From an uncultured Microbacterium sp. (GTDB lineage Bacteria > Actinomycetota > Actinomycetes > Actinomycetales > Microbacteriaceae): a stretch of DNA of 64,000 nucleotides. The stretch covers positions 434,001 through 498,000 of the forward strand of contig NZ_CANLCY010000005.1 of the NCBI RefSeq assembly GCF_947489255.1, in the 5' to 3' direction. The notes beneath the pieces were generated by a model that was not told the DNA's origin, did no database searches, and worked only from the letters and a program-made list of their open reading frames with translations. Position numbers and translations under genes: made by a program. Shown here piece by piece: positions 1-7,597 of this stretch (the stretch's first letter is position 1; each line of letters begins with the position of its first letter).

Positions 1-1262
1 TCTACGCCGCGCGCGTGCGGCGCGATGCCCTCCTGGAGGAGAGCAGTCTCCTCACCCGCTACTTCGACGGTGTCCACCTCGGCCGTCCCGGAACGCTGAG
101 CTCCGGCATCCGCTCGCAGTTGTACGCCGCGGCGGGCGAATACGGTATCGCCGTCGGACAGCCGCGGATCGCGGCGAGCTTCGGCCAGCAGGCCCTGCTC
201 TTCGCCGACTCGGACCGGCTGCGCTATCGCGCCCTCTCCGTCGCGGCGCTCGGGCACGCGCTCAACGGCGAGTATCTCTCCGCGGAGGCCGATCTGATCG
301 AGGCGGAGGAGATCTTCGACCGCCTCGGCTGGCCCGAGGCCGAGACGGCGCAGCTCGTGCTGTTGGCGCACGTTCTCGTCGCGTCCGCGTGGCTCGATGA
401 GGAGCGCCTTCTCCGCGCGGCGCATCGGATGCGATGCGCTCAGCCCGACGACGCGTACTGGCAGTTCTCCGCCCGAGCCGCCGAGGTGATGGCGCAGATG
501 TTCCGCCGCGACTACGCCGCCGCCCTCGCGGACTGCCGGCTCCTGCTCAATGGTCGTCGACGCCACCGCAGCAACCGGGTGACCCACGATCTGCTGGTGT
601 GCATGAGCTCCGACATCCTGGTCGCGCAGGGCGAGCATCAGGCGGCGCTGGCCGCGCTGCATCCGCACGAGAGCCCCCCGGGGCACGGCGTGTGCTTCTC
701 GATGCAGAGGTCCGCGGCCCTCCTGGCCCTCGGACGCGAGGAGGAGCTGCTGTCCGAGACCGCGGCGTGCGTGGCGGAGCCGGACCACTGCCTTCGCACC
801 CTGACCCCCGTGCTGGTCCGTCGCTCCCTCGCGTGGAGTCGGCTGGGCTCACCCCGGCGCGCCCGCAACGCGATGGAATCCGCGCTCCTGCTCATCGCAC
901 GGACGGGCTTCTCGGCCACGCCCTTCCTCATGCTCCCGCACGACGAGTCGAGAGGGATCGTCGACGCCGTGATCGCGCAGAACGCCGATCTCGCGAGCGC
1001 GGCGCCGCGATTCCGCGAGATGCTCGCACGCGTCACGACGCCCGATGCCCCCTCCAGCCGGCGCTCGCGCGCCGCGTCGTTCACCCCCTCGGAGCGAGCC
1101 CTCGCGGCGCTGCTGGCGACCCCGCTGCGTCACGCTGACATCGCTCGGGAGCGCGGGGTGTCGGTCAACACCGTGAAGAGCCAGTTGCGCTCGATCTACC
1201 GCAAGCTCGGCGTCGGCAATCGCGCCGAGGCGGTCGAGCGCCTGCGCGACGTCGGTCTGTGA
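1..1262 (+). CDS. LuxR-family transcriptional regulator, 5' end outside window
   Basis: The reading frame is open back to the left edge, so the start codon lies outside the window; the GTG at position 15 is probably internal. About 415 residues are visible. The last 60 form a LuxR-type helix-turn-helix: FTPSERALAAL, then ADIARERGVSVNTVKSQL and IYRKLGVGNRAEAV. The rest is Ala/Leu-rich and helical, with repeated pairs resembling TPRs, as in the C-terminal half of large LuxR (LAL/MalT-like) regulators. Any nucleotide-binding domain would be upstream of the window. The ligand and target genes are unknown. It converges with the ribosomal protein operon across a hairpin. Confidence 0.85.
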   Translation, partial: YAARVRRDALLEESSLLTRYFDGVHLGRPGTLSSGIRSQLYAAAGEYGIAVGQPRIAASFGQQALLFADSDRLRYRALSVAALGHALNGEYLSAEADLIEAEEIFDRLGWPEAETAQLVLLAHVLVASAWLDEERLLRAAHRMRCAQPDDAYWQFSARAAEVMAQMFRRDYAAALADCRLLLNGRRRHRSNRVTHDLLVCMSSDILVAQGEHQAALAALHPHESPPGHGVCFSMQRSAALLALGREEELLSETAACVAEPDHCLRTLTPVLVRRSLAWSRLGSPRRARNAMESALLLIARTGFSATPFLMLPHDESRGIVDAVIAQNADLASAAPRFREMLARVTTPDAPSSRRSRAASFTPSERALAALLATPLRHADIARERGVSVNTVKSQLRSIYRKLGVGNRAEAVERLRDVGL

Positions 1263-1283
1263 CGGGGAGTTCCGAGGAACGCC

Positions 1284-1317
1284 GAAGGGCGGGACCCCTT
1301 TCGGGATCCCGCCCTTC
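1284..1317. terminator. bidirectional hairpin terminator
   Basis: An 11-bp perfect stem (GAAGGGCGGGA with its complement), one mismatch, three more C-G pairs and a TTTC loop lie between the LuxR-type gene and the oppositely transcribed rpsN. It probably ends transcription from both sides. Confidence 0.75.
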
Positions 1318-1334
1318 GTCTGTCCGTCTGGTGC

Positions 1335-1640
1335 TTACCAGGACGACTTGGTCACACCGGGCAGCTCGCCACGGTGGGCCATGTCACGGAAGCGGACGCG
1401 CGAGACGCCGAACTTCGTGAGGACACCACGGGGGCGGCCGTCGATGACGTCGCGGCTGCGCACGCGCGCGGGCGACGCGTTGCGGGGCAGCTTCTGCAGG
1501 CCCACGCGGGCGGCCTCGCGGGCCTCGTCGGTCGCGTTGGGGTCGACCAGGGTCTTCTTCAGCTCGGCGCGCTTCGCGGCGTAGCGCTCGACGACGACCT
1601 TGCGCTGCTCGTTGCGCGCGATCTTGCTCTTCTTAGCCAT
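1335..1640 (-). CDS. rpsN: 30S ribosomal protein S14, zinc-independent form
   Basis: Small-subunit ribosomal protein S14 of 101 residues. It starts [13 protein letters not shown] and ends with the conserved [25 protein letters not shown] tail. It has no cysteines, so it is the long form lacking the zinc-binding CxxC pairs of the 61-residue form. It is the last gene of rpmB-rpmG-rpsN; its start is 4 nt after the rpmG stop. In mycobacteria and streptomycetes such cysteine-free paralogues replace zinc-binding ones during zinc starvation. Whether a second S14 exists in this genome cannot be seen here. Confidence 0.97.
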   Translation of the reverse strand: MAKKSKIARNEQRKVVVERYAAKRAELKKTLVDPNATDEAREAARVGLQKLPRNASPARVRSRDVIDGRPRGVLTKFGVSRVRFRDMAHRGELPGVTKSSW

Positions 1641-1644
1641 GTGC

Positions 1645-1815
1645 TTAGCGCTCCTCTCGGAAGTCGACGTGCTTGCGGACCACGGGGTCGTACTTCTTGA
1701 GCACGATGCGGTCGGGGTTGTTGCGGCGGTTCTTGCGCGTCACGTAGGTGTACCCCGTGCCGGCGGTCGAACGCAGCTTGATGATCGGACGAACGTCCTG
1801 AGCCTTCTTCGCCAT
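1645..1815 (-). CDS. rpmG: 50S ribosomal protein L33, zinc-independent form
   Basis: A 56-residue protein, [19 protein letters not shown] at the N-terminus and [14 protein letters not shown] at the end, matching ribosomal protein L33. It lacks every cysteine of the zinc-ribbon form. Its ATG shares one base with the TAA stop of rpmB (TAATG), so the two are translationally coupled. It is the middle gene of the rpmB-rpmG-rpsN operon. Confidence 0.97.
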   Translation of the reverse strand: MAKKAQDVRPIIKLRSTAGTGYTYVTRKNRRNNPDRIVLKKYDPVVRKHVDFREER

Positions 1816-2051
1816 TACAGCTTCACGCCCTTCGCCTGCAGGTCACGGACGACGGACTCGATGCCGCGAGCGTCGATGACCTTGATGCCCTTCGCCGAAA
1901 CGTTGAGCTTGATGTTGCGACCCAGCGACGGAACGAAGTAGGTCTTCTTCTGCACGTTCGGGTCGAAGCGGCGCTTCGTCCGGCGGTGCGAGTGCGAGAT
2001 GTTGTGACCGAAGCCGGGAACCGCTCCAGTCACCTGGCACACTGCTGCCAT
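1815..2051 (-). CDS. rpmB: 50S ribosomal protein L28
   Basis: A 78-residue L28 protein beginning [20 protein letters not shown], with the conserved [14 protein letters not shown] near the C-terminus. Only one cysteine is present, so the four-cysteine zinc site is absent. The chosen ATG has an AAGGAG ribosome-binding site about 8 nt upstream; a longer in-frame GTG start is not needed. It is the first gene of rpmB-rpmG-rpsN and is preceded by a structured leader and a TAGACT promoter box. Confidence 0.97.
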   Translation of the reverse strand: MAAVCQVTGAVPGFGHNISHSHRRTKRRFDPNVQKKTYFVPSLGRNIKLNVSAKGIKVIDARGIESVVRDLQAKGVKL

Positions 2052-2197
2052 GGTGATGTCTCCTTCTGTACCGTGACACCGGACGGTGCCACCCAAGATC
2101 CCTTGTCTGCACCCCGTCCGAACACGGCGGAAGGCCGGGATCAGGAGGAGGGATGCGAACTGCGTGCTGGAGTGCGCGCAGACAAGGAGTCAGTCTA
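2052..2197 (-). promoter_or_regulatory. promoter and structured leader of rpmB operon
   Basis: On the minus strand a TAGACT -10 box (2197-2192) places the transcript start near 2185-2187. That is exactly at the 5' arm of a perfect 10-bp long-range helix, CCTTGTCTGC (2187-2178) with GCAGACAAGG (2110-2101). A second 9-bp stem (2092-2073, one G-U pair) follows, then the AAGGAG site. No AT-rich Zur-type box was seen. The -35 is weak. An autoregulatory ribosomal-protein leader is an inference. Confidence 0.6.
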
Positions 2198-2253
2198 GCA
2201 CGGCGTGTCGGCTTGACCCTTCCGCCCGCGAGCCGACCGAGGCCCCGGACCCA

Positions 2254-2316
2254 GGTCCCTGAGCCTGTCGAAGGGACCGGACCCCACGACAACCGCTGGC
2301 TTCGACAGGCTCAGCC
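2254..2316. repeat. inverted pair of TTCGACAGGCTCAG repeats
   Basis: Two copies of a short interspersed repeat in opposite orientation form a perfect 15-bp stem (CTGAGCCTGTCGAAG, 2259-2273; complement 2300-2314) with a 26-nt loop. The second copy supplies the TGA stop codon of the DNA glycosylase gene, so the pair probably also serves as its terminator. Other copies lie at 24728-24749 and 58278-58300. Confidence 0.8.
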
Positions 2317-2991
2317 ACCTCCCGCGGCCGCGTCGGCCGCGCCGCGTCCCCACCGGAACGGCGAGACCGTGGCATCCCCCTCGATCCAGAAGCGCCAGGG
2401 GAAGGCGGCGGTGCCGGCGATGCCGGCCACGCCCACGCGTGGCCCGGTCGCCACGACCGCGGGCGGACTCTCCGGCAGGTACAGCCGCGCCCTCGCCCCC
2501 GCGCGCTCCTCGCCCGTGACCGCGTCGATGCCGTCGTGGACGGGATGCCGCAGGCCCACGGCGTCGCCGAGGCGCCCGGGGCCGCGCGCGAGATCGCGGG
2601 CCACCCGCACCGCACCGCGGCGTTCGAGGCGGCGTCGCTCGGCGATGTCGGCGCCCTCGACGATCTCGCCGCCGCGCAGCAGCACTCCCCCGGCCACACC
2701 GTCGGGCCCGCACACCACGTTGACGCACGAATGGATGCCGTGACTCAGGTAGACGTACAGGTGACCGGGCTCGCCCCACATCGTGGCGTTGCGCGCGGTG
2801 GGCCCCATCCGCGCGTGAGAGCCCGGATCGGGTCGGTCGCCCGTCCCGAGGCCGTGGTAGGCCTCCACCTCGGTGAGACGCACGACGACCCGCTCGCCCG
2901 CGACGACGGTCTCCAGTCGGGCGCCGAGCAGCCGGGGCGCGACCTCGGCCGGGAGACCGGCGAGGTCGGCGCGGGTCGCAGCCCGCGTCAC
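2311..2991 (-). CDS. DNA-3-methyladenine glycosylase, AAG/MPG family
   Basis: Base-excision repair enzyme that removes alkylated purines such as 3-methyladenine; 226 residues, close to the family norm. Family marks include LLGARLETVV, RLTEVEAYHG with the catalytic glutamate, DPGSHARMGPTARNATMWG, and HLYVYLSHGIHSCVNVV near the middle. The GTG start was chosen because it overlaps the previous stop as GTGA, and the conserved region begins about 13 residues later. The C-terminal tail is Ala/Gly-rich and the stop codon lies inside an interspersed repeat. Confidence 0.9.
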   Translation of the reverse strand: MTRAATRADLAGLPAEVAPRLLGARLETVVAGERVVVRLTEVEAYHGLGTGDRPDPGSHARMGPTARNATMWGEPGHLYVYLSHGIHSCVNVVCGPDGVAGGVLLRGGEIVEGADIAERRRLERRGAVRVARDLARGPGRLGDAVGLRHPVHDGIDAVTGEERAGARARLYLPESPPAVVATGPRVGVAGIAGTAAFPWRFWIEGDATVSPFRWGRGAADAAAGGG

Positions 2992-4412
2992 TGCGGCGGG
3001 ACCTGGCACCACGAGAGATCGAAGCCCTGCAGCGCCACGACCTCCTGGCCGGTGTCGACCTCGACCAGGTGCGTGAGAAGGCGCTGCGGGAGCGGCAGCT
3101 GGTAGCGGTCGAAGGGGTTGTCGACTGCCCGGGGCGCGATGAGGACTGCGGCGTAACGCCCGCTCGGCGAGACGCACGTCTGCAGCACCGTGTCGGTCCC
3201 CGGCACGTTCAGCAGCTGCCGGACAGCTCCGTCGGTGTCGACGTGCGCGACGATCGTCGAGCGCGAGACCCCGTCGGAGCTGATGTCGGCGAAGGAGCGG
3301 ATGGTCCCGGCACCCGTCCCCGGAACGGGCGTGGCCCGCCCCGCGAGACCCGGCGGATCGACCGGCTCGACCAGGCCCTGTTCCGACCCGTCGGTGAGGT
3401 TGATCTCGCGAATGCCCTCGAGGCGTTCGACGACCGCGACCGACGATCCGCGCGCGATGCCGTCGATCGACACGGCGCTGCCCAGAGGGGCCGCGTTGCC
3501 ACCCTGCGCATCGGTGAGCAGGAGCCGCGAGTCGAAGGTGAGCACGAGCATGCTGTCGGTGTCGGGCACGAACCGGTAGTCGGCGATGCGCACGTCGCCG
3601 CCGTTCAGGCCCACCTCGGTGGGCGGAGAGTCATCGGCGGCCGACGCCGTGAACAGGCGGCTCTCGCGTCCGCCGGCGGCCCCCAGGTCGGCATCCGAGA
3701 AGGTGAAGCCGATGCGCTCCCCCCGGTCGGCCGACTGCAGATTCGTGACGAACCCCGGCCCCGGAAGGGCGATGTCGCGCTCGTTCTTCCCGTCCGGATC
3801 GGTCACGATCACGCGAGCGGTGTCGCCGTCTCGCACCGAGATCACGAGGTGGTTCGCGGTGGCGCGGAAATCCTCGATGTGCGGGTGGACGAAGACGGGC
3901 AGCCCGGCCTCGCCCTGGAGGTCGGTGCGGAAGATCGTGTCGCCCTCGGGCGTGCCGCGCTGCATGAGGTAGGCCTGCAACGGCGGCGTGCGGAAGGTCT
4001 CGGTGAGGGTCGACGAGGGCCCCGCGCCCAGGCCGTTCACCCCGCTGACGGTGATGCGGTAGTCGGTGTCGTCGCGCAGCGGAAGCGTGAAGCGCACGCC
4101 GACGCTGCGACCCGAGGTGTCGACGGTGAAAGGTGTAGCCGGCTCGACCTCGACCTGCGAGGGGTCGACCGTCTCGAGCGACTGGGTCGTGGTGAGGATG
4201 ACGCGCGAGCCCGAGGCGGCGACCGCGGCCGCCGGGTCCACCTGCACGTCGGTGACGCGCGGACCCTGCGCGACGGCGACGATCCCGCCCACGCCACCGA
4301 TGACGACGAGGCCGACGAGCACCGCCGCGAAGGCGACGGCGAAACCACGCCCACGGCGCTTGCGGGCGCGCGAGCGGCGGGACTCCCCCGCGCGTCGGGA
4401 GTCAGTACTCAT
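2988..4412 (-). CDS. membrane-anchored Ig-like/propeller protein, unknown function
   Basis: A 474-residue protein with a basic cytoplasmic N-terminus (RRSRARKRRGRG), one transmembrane helix at about residues 24-46, and a large extracytoplasmic part. Residues 50-140 resemble a bacterial Ig-like domain (RFTLPLRDDTDYRITVSGVN). The remainder has spaced blade-like repeats of a TolB/WD40-type propeller (RVIVTDPDGKNERDIAL, MLVLTFDSRLLLTDAQG, SPSGRYAAVLIAP). The ATG overlaps the end of the upstream His-rich gene by 11 nt, and the stop overlaps the glycosylase start. The position suggests co-transcription with the zinc genes, but no function can be assigned. Confidence 0.75.
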   Translation of the reverse strand: MSTDSRRAGESRRSRARKRRGRGFAVAFAAVLVGLVVIGGVGGIVAVAQGPRVTDVQVDPAAAVAASGSRVILTTTQSLETVDPSQVEVEPATPFTVDTSGRSVGVRFTLPLRDDTDYRITVSGVNGLGAGPSSTLTETFRTPPLQAYLMQRGTPEGDTIFRTDLQGEAGLPVFVHPHIEDFRATANHLVISVRDGDTARVIVTDPDGKNERDIALPGPGFVTNLQSADRGERIGFTFSDADLGAAGGRESRLFTASAADDSPPTEVGLNGGDVRIADYRFVPDTDSMLVLTFDSRLLLTDAQGGNAAPLGSAVSIDGIARGSSVAVVERLEGIREINLTDGSEQGLVEPVDPPGLAGRATPVPGTGAGTIRSFADISSDGVSRSTIVAHVDTDGAVRQLLNVPGTDTVLQTCVSPSGRYAAVLIAPRAVDNPFDRYQLPLPQRLLTHLVEVDTGQEVVALQGFDLSWCQVPPQ

Positions 4413-5259
4413 ACGGGTCCGCCGGCTCGTCGATCGCCGACACCTCGTCGGCGTGCACCTCGAGCTTGCCGTCTCCACTGGAGCGCACCGTGCCGGACAC
4501 GGTGACCCACTGACCCGTCGACGGCGCGTCGGCGGAGGCCGCGATGGGCAGGCGAGCCGTCTGCGCGTCGATGACGCAGTGCGTGATCACGAGACGCGTG
4601 AGGTCGAAGCTCGCGCCGTCGCTGCCCGGGGTGATGAAGCCGGTGAGGGTCACCGGCTTGCCGTCGAAGGTCTCGGGGTTCGTCGCGTGCGCGAACACGG
4701 CCGACCAGTCGCCGATGCCGAATTTCGAGGTGTCGCCCGAGGCGGCGAGGGTCACCACGTCGGAACCGGCGAACAGAGGCGGGGCTCCCACGTCGCGCGA
4801 GACGGCGAGCTCGGTCGACAGCGACGCCGCCGGCGTCAGCAGCACCGCGATGACGGCGCCCGAGGCGAGCACCCCGCCGGTGAAGGCGGCGATGCCGCCG
4901 GGGGTCAGCCGGGGACGCGCGGCGAGGTGGTCGTGGGCCGCGTGATCGTGCTCGTCGAGCGGGTCGCTGTGCTCGTGGTCGGCGTGGGCGAAGGCCTCCC
5001 GCCGCGCGGTCGCGGCGGCCGGGGCGTGCCCGTGCTCGTGGTCGTGGCCGTGATCGGCCTCGGCGCCCAGCGGCAGAGCGAACGAGGCGATCGCGCCCAC
5101 GAGAGCCACGATCGACATCCCGACGGCGAACCACGCCGAATCCGGGTTGATGTACAGCGACATCCGCCCGGTCGCCCACAGCGTGATCGTGGTGATCGAG
5201 AGGCAGACCGTCAGCCCGACGCCGAGCCAACGGGTCGCGAGCGCACCGGTTCTAGACAA
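4402..5259 (-). CDS. TIGR03943 family putative permease subunit, His-rich
   Basis: A 285-residue protein with two N-terminal membrane helices (about 10-30 and 38-62), a histidine-rich loop (DHGHDHEHGHAP, then HADHEHSDPLDEHDHAAHDH), a third helix near 120-142, and a C-terminal extracytoplasmic domain (DGKPVTLTGFITPG, LVITHCVIDAQTARLPIA) typical of YcgQ-like proteins. The likely start is TTG: an in-frame TGA lies just upstream and no ATG or GTG precedes the first helix. It overlaps the permease gene by 8 nt. The histidines suggest divalent metal binding. A zinc role is inferred from neighbours zur and znuABC. Confidence 0.8.
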   Translation of the reverse strand: MSRTGALATRWLGVGLTVCLSITTITLWATGRMSLYINPDSAWFAVGMSIVALVGAIASFALPLGAEADHGHDHEHGHAPAAATARREAFAHADHEHSDPLDEHDHAAHDHLAARPRLTPGGIAAFTGGVLASGAVIAVLLTPAASLSTELAVSRDVGAPPLFAGSDVVTLAASGDTSKFGIGDWSAVFAHATNPETFDGKPVTLTGFITPGSDGASFDLTRLVITHCVIDAQTARLPIAASADAPSTGQWVTVSGTVRSSGDGKLEVHADEVSAIDEPADPYEY

Positions 5260-6301
5260 GGAGGTTCACCACCGTTCCCAGCGCGAAGGCGAAGAGCACG
5301 ACCACCACCGTCATCCCCGCGAGCACGCGGGTGGTGAAGGTCGTGCGCAGCAGGGCCATCATCTTCAGGTCGATGATCGGGCCGACCACCAGGAAGGCCA
5401 CGATCGATCCGGGCGTGAAGGTGGAGGCGAAGGAGAGCGCGAAGAACGCGTCGACGTTCGAGCACAGCGACACCACGATCGCGAGCACCATCATCGCCGC
5501 GATCGACAGGGCTGGGTCGGAGCCGATCGCCAGCAAGGCGCTGCGCGGGACGAGCACCTGCACCGCGCCCGCGAGGAGCGAGCCGATGATGAGCGCCGGC
5601 ATGACCGAGCGCAGCTCCACGACGAACTGCGCGAGCGTGCGGCGACCGCGGTTGCCGCGCTCCTGCACGACGATCTCGCACGTCTCGAGGAACCGCTCCG
5701 TGAGCAGCTTGTCCTGATCCGGATGCCGGCTGTAGAGCCACCCGATGAGGTTGGCGACGAGGTAGCCGCCGATGAGACGGGCCACGAGGATGCCGTCGCT
5801 GAACCCGAACGCGGCGTGCGTGGAGATGATCACGATCGGGTTCACGATCGGCGCCGCGACGAGGAAGGTGAGGGTGTCGCTCACGCCGAACCCGCGCATG
5901 AGCAGCCCGCGCGCGAAGGGCACGTTTCCGCACTCGCAGACCGGGATGAACATGCCCAGCAGCGACAGCACCGCCCGGCGCGCCCAGGGAGCCCGCGGCA
6001 TCCATCTCTCGATCGCACCCGGCGGCACCCACACCTGCACGATGATCGAGAGCACCACGCCGAGGATGACGAACGGCAGAGACTCGATCAGCACGCTGAG
6101 CGCGAGGGTCAGGCCGTCCTGCGCGCGGGTGGGCAGGGGCTGCGAGAAGAAGGTGGGCGCGAGCGCATCGACGAGGAACAGCGCGGTGACCACGACGACA
6201 CCCAGGCCGAGCGCGACGAGGGTGCGGGAGGCGCCCGAGCGAGGGGTGTCGGAACGCCGGCGCGTGGGCGGCGCGGTGCGGCTACTCGTCGCCACGCTCA
6301 C
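5252..6301 (-). CDS. permease, UPF0718 (YcgR/DUF318) family
   Basis: About 349 residues with roughly eight membrane helices. Family marks are ESLPFVILGVVLSII, FIPVCECGNVPFARGL and FLVAAPIVNPIVI. The cysteines of PVCECG and a late LCSNVDAFF helix are conserved in this family of putative metal or organic-ion permeases. The start is one of two GTG codons (6301 or 6295), both overlapping the end of zur; no good ribosome-binding site separates them, consistent with translational coupling. It is paired with the His-rich TIGR03943 gene downstream, the usual genomic partner. The transported substrate is unknown. Confidence 0.82.
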   Translation of the reverse strand: MSVATSSRTAPPTRRRSDTPRSGASRTLVALGLGVVVVTALFLVDALAPTFFSQPLPTRAQDGLTLALSVLIESLPFVILGVVLSIIVQVWVPPGAIERWMPRAPWARRAVLSLLGMFIPVCECGNVPFARGLLMRGFGVSDTLTFLVAAPIVNPIVIISTHAAFGFSDGILVARLIGGYLVANLIGWLYSRHPDQDKLLTERFLETCEIVVQERGNRGRRTLAQFVVELRSVMPALIIGSLLAGAVQVLVPRSALLAIGSDPALSIAAMMVLAIVVSLCSNVDAFFALSFASTFTPGSIVAFLVVGPIIDLKMMALLRTTFTTRVLAGMTVVVVLFAFALGTVVNLLV

Positions 6302-6695
6302 GAGCCCGGGCGCGGGCGCAGTCGGTGCAGATGCCGAAGATGTCGACGACGTGCTCGGCCTCGCTGAAGCCGTGCTGGGCGGCGGTGCGCTGCGCCCAGT
6401 CCTCGACGTCGGTCGCCGCGATCTCGACGGCCTTCCCGCAGGAGCGGCAGATGAGGTGGTGGTGGTGACCGCGGGTCTCGCACGCGCGGAAGAGATTCTC
6501 GCCGTCGGGGCTCTGCAGCGAGTCTGCGTCACCGCGGGCGGCCAGGCCCGCGAGCGTGCGGTAGACCGTGGCCAGGCCGATGCCGGTGTTCTCGTCGCGC
6601 AGCGTCGCGTGCAGCGACTGCGCACTGACGAAGCCGCCGGCGCCGGAGAGGGCTTCGCGCACGCGTTCGCGCTGCCACGTGTTGCGCTGGACCAT
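6282..6695 (-). CDS. zur: zinc uptake regulator, Fur family
   Basis: A 137-residue Fur-family repressor. The N-terminal winged helix includes QRERVREALSGAGGFVSAQSLH and GLATVYRTLAGLA. The metal-binding part has RGHHHHLICRSCGKAVEI, EAEHVVDIFGICTDC with both CxxC pairs of the structural zinc site. Together with adjacent znuABC this identifies Zur rather than Fur. The ATG lies 7 nt after a TAGACT box (6708-6703), so the mRNA is probably leaderless and zur can be made independently of znuABC. Read-through from znuB (42 nt upstream) is also possible. Confidence 0.93.
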   Translation of the reverse strand: MVQRNTWQRERVREALSGAGGFVSAQSLHATLRDENTGIGLATVYRTLAGLAARGDADSLQSPDGENLFRACETRGHHHHLICRSCGKAVEIAATDVEDWAQRTAAQHGFSEAEHVVDIFGICTDCARARARERGDE

Positions 6696-6708
6696 GCCGG
6701 CGAGTCTA
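6696..6708 (-). promoter_or_regulatory. leaderless promoter of zur
   Basis: TAGACT followed by 7 nt (CGCCGGC) and then the ATG of zur. The spacing predicts that transcription starts at or next to the start codon. No Zur-like box was seen here. Confidence 0.6.
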
Positions 6709-6736
6709 GCGAGGGGTCCGGTGAATCGGCTGGGCG

Positions 6737-7597
6737 TTACAGCGCGCGGGTGGTGCGGTCGCGGCGGGCGCCGATCACGCGGCACATCAGGTAGATCGCG
6801 AACGAGATGGTGGTGATGTACGGGCTCACCGGCAGCGTGCCCGCGACGGCGAGCAGCACGCCGCCGACCGCGGAGACGAACCCGAACAGCGCCGCGAGCA
6901 GCGGCACCGACAGGGGCCCGGATGCCACCCGCATGGCCGCCGCGGCAGGGGTGACCAGCAGCGCCATCACGAGCAGGGCGCCGATGATGTGCACCGCGAC
7001 CGCCACGATCAGCCCCAGCAGCAGCATGAACGCGAGCGAGACCGCCGTGGTGGGCACGCCGCGCGCGGCGGCCGACTGCGGGTCGAGCGAGTCGAAGCGC
7101 AGCGGGCGCCAGATCAGCAGCAGGGCCACGAGCACCGCGACGCCGATGACGACCAGCCACCCGAGCTGCCCGCTCTGCACCGACACGATCTGGCCGGTCA
7201 GCAGGCTGAAACGGGTGGCGCTGCGCCCGTTGTAGAGCGACAGGCACAGGATGCCGACACCCAGGCCGAACGGCATGAGCACGCCGATGATCGAGTTGCG
7301 GTCGCGCGCGCGGGCGCCGAGCAGGCCGATGAGGGCCGCCGCGATGAGCGACCCGACGATCGAGCCCGAGACGACGTCGACGCCGATGAGGAGCGCCACC
7401 GCCGCACCCGCGAACGACAGCTCGCTGATGCCGTGCACGGCGAAGGCCATGTCGCGCTGCATGACGAACACGCCGATCAGCCCGCCCACGAGGCCCAGCA
7501 CGGCACCGGCGTAGACGGAGTTCTGCACGAGCTCGAGGATCGCGCCGTACTGGCTCACCCCGCCGAAGAGGGCGTCACCGACGTCGGACCAGGTCAT
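6737..7597 (-). CDS. znuB: zinc ABC transporter permease ZnuB
   Basis: Membrane subunit of the high-affinity zinc importer, 286 residues with about eight to nine helices. ABC-3 family marks are LGGLIGVFVMQRDMAFAVHGISELSFAGAA, split here by helices, and VAVHIIGALLVMALLVTPAAAA. ATGA overlap with znuC shows translational coupling. It works with ZnuC (ATPase) and ZnuA (binding protein) encoded just upstream. The C-terminus is short and basic (RRDRTTRAL). Confidence 0.93.
   Translation of the reverse strand: MTWSDVGDALFGGVSQYGAILELVQNSVYAGAVLGLVGGLIGVFVMQRDMAFAVHGISELSFAGAAVALLIGVDVVSGSIVGSLIAAALIGLLGARARDRNSIIGVLMPFGLGVGILCLSLYNGRSATRFSLLTGQIVSVQSGQLGWLVVIGVAVLVALLLIWRPLRFDSLDPQSAAARGVPTTAVSLAFMLLLGLIVAVAVHIIGALLVMALLVTPAAAAMRVASGPLSVPLLAALFGFVSAVGGVLLAVAGTLPVSPYITTISFAIYLMCRVIGARRDRTTRAL

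Noticed and set aside
2988..4505. Long plus-strand frame opposite the propeller-like gene
   Set aside because: Arg/Asp/Gly-rich composition with no domain; a mirror of the well-supported minus-strand gene, as with many other long frames in this high-GC DNA.
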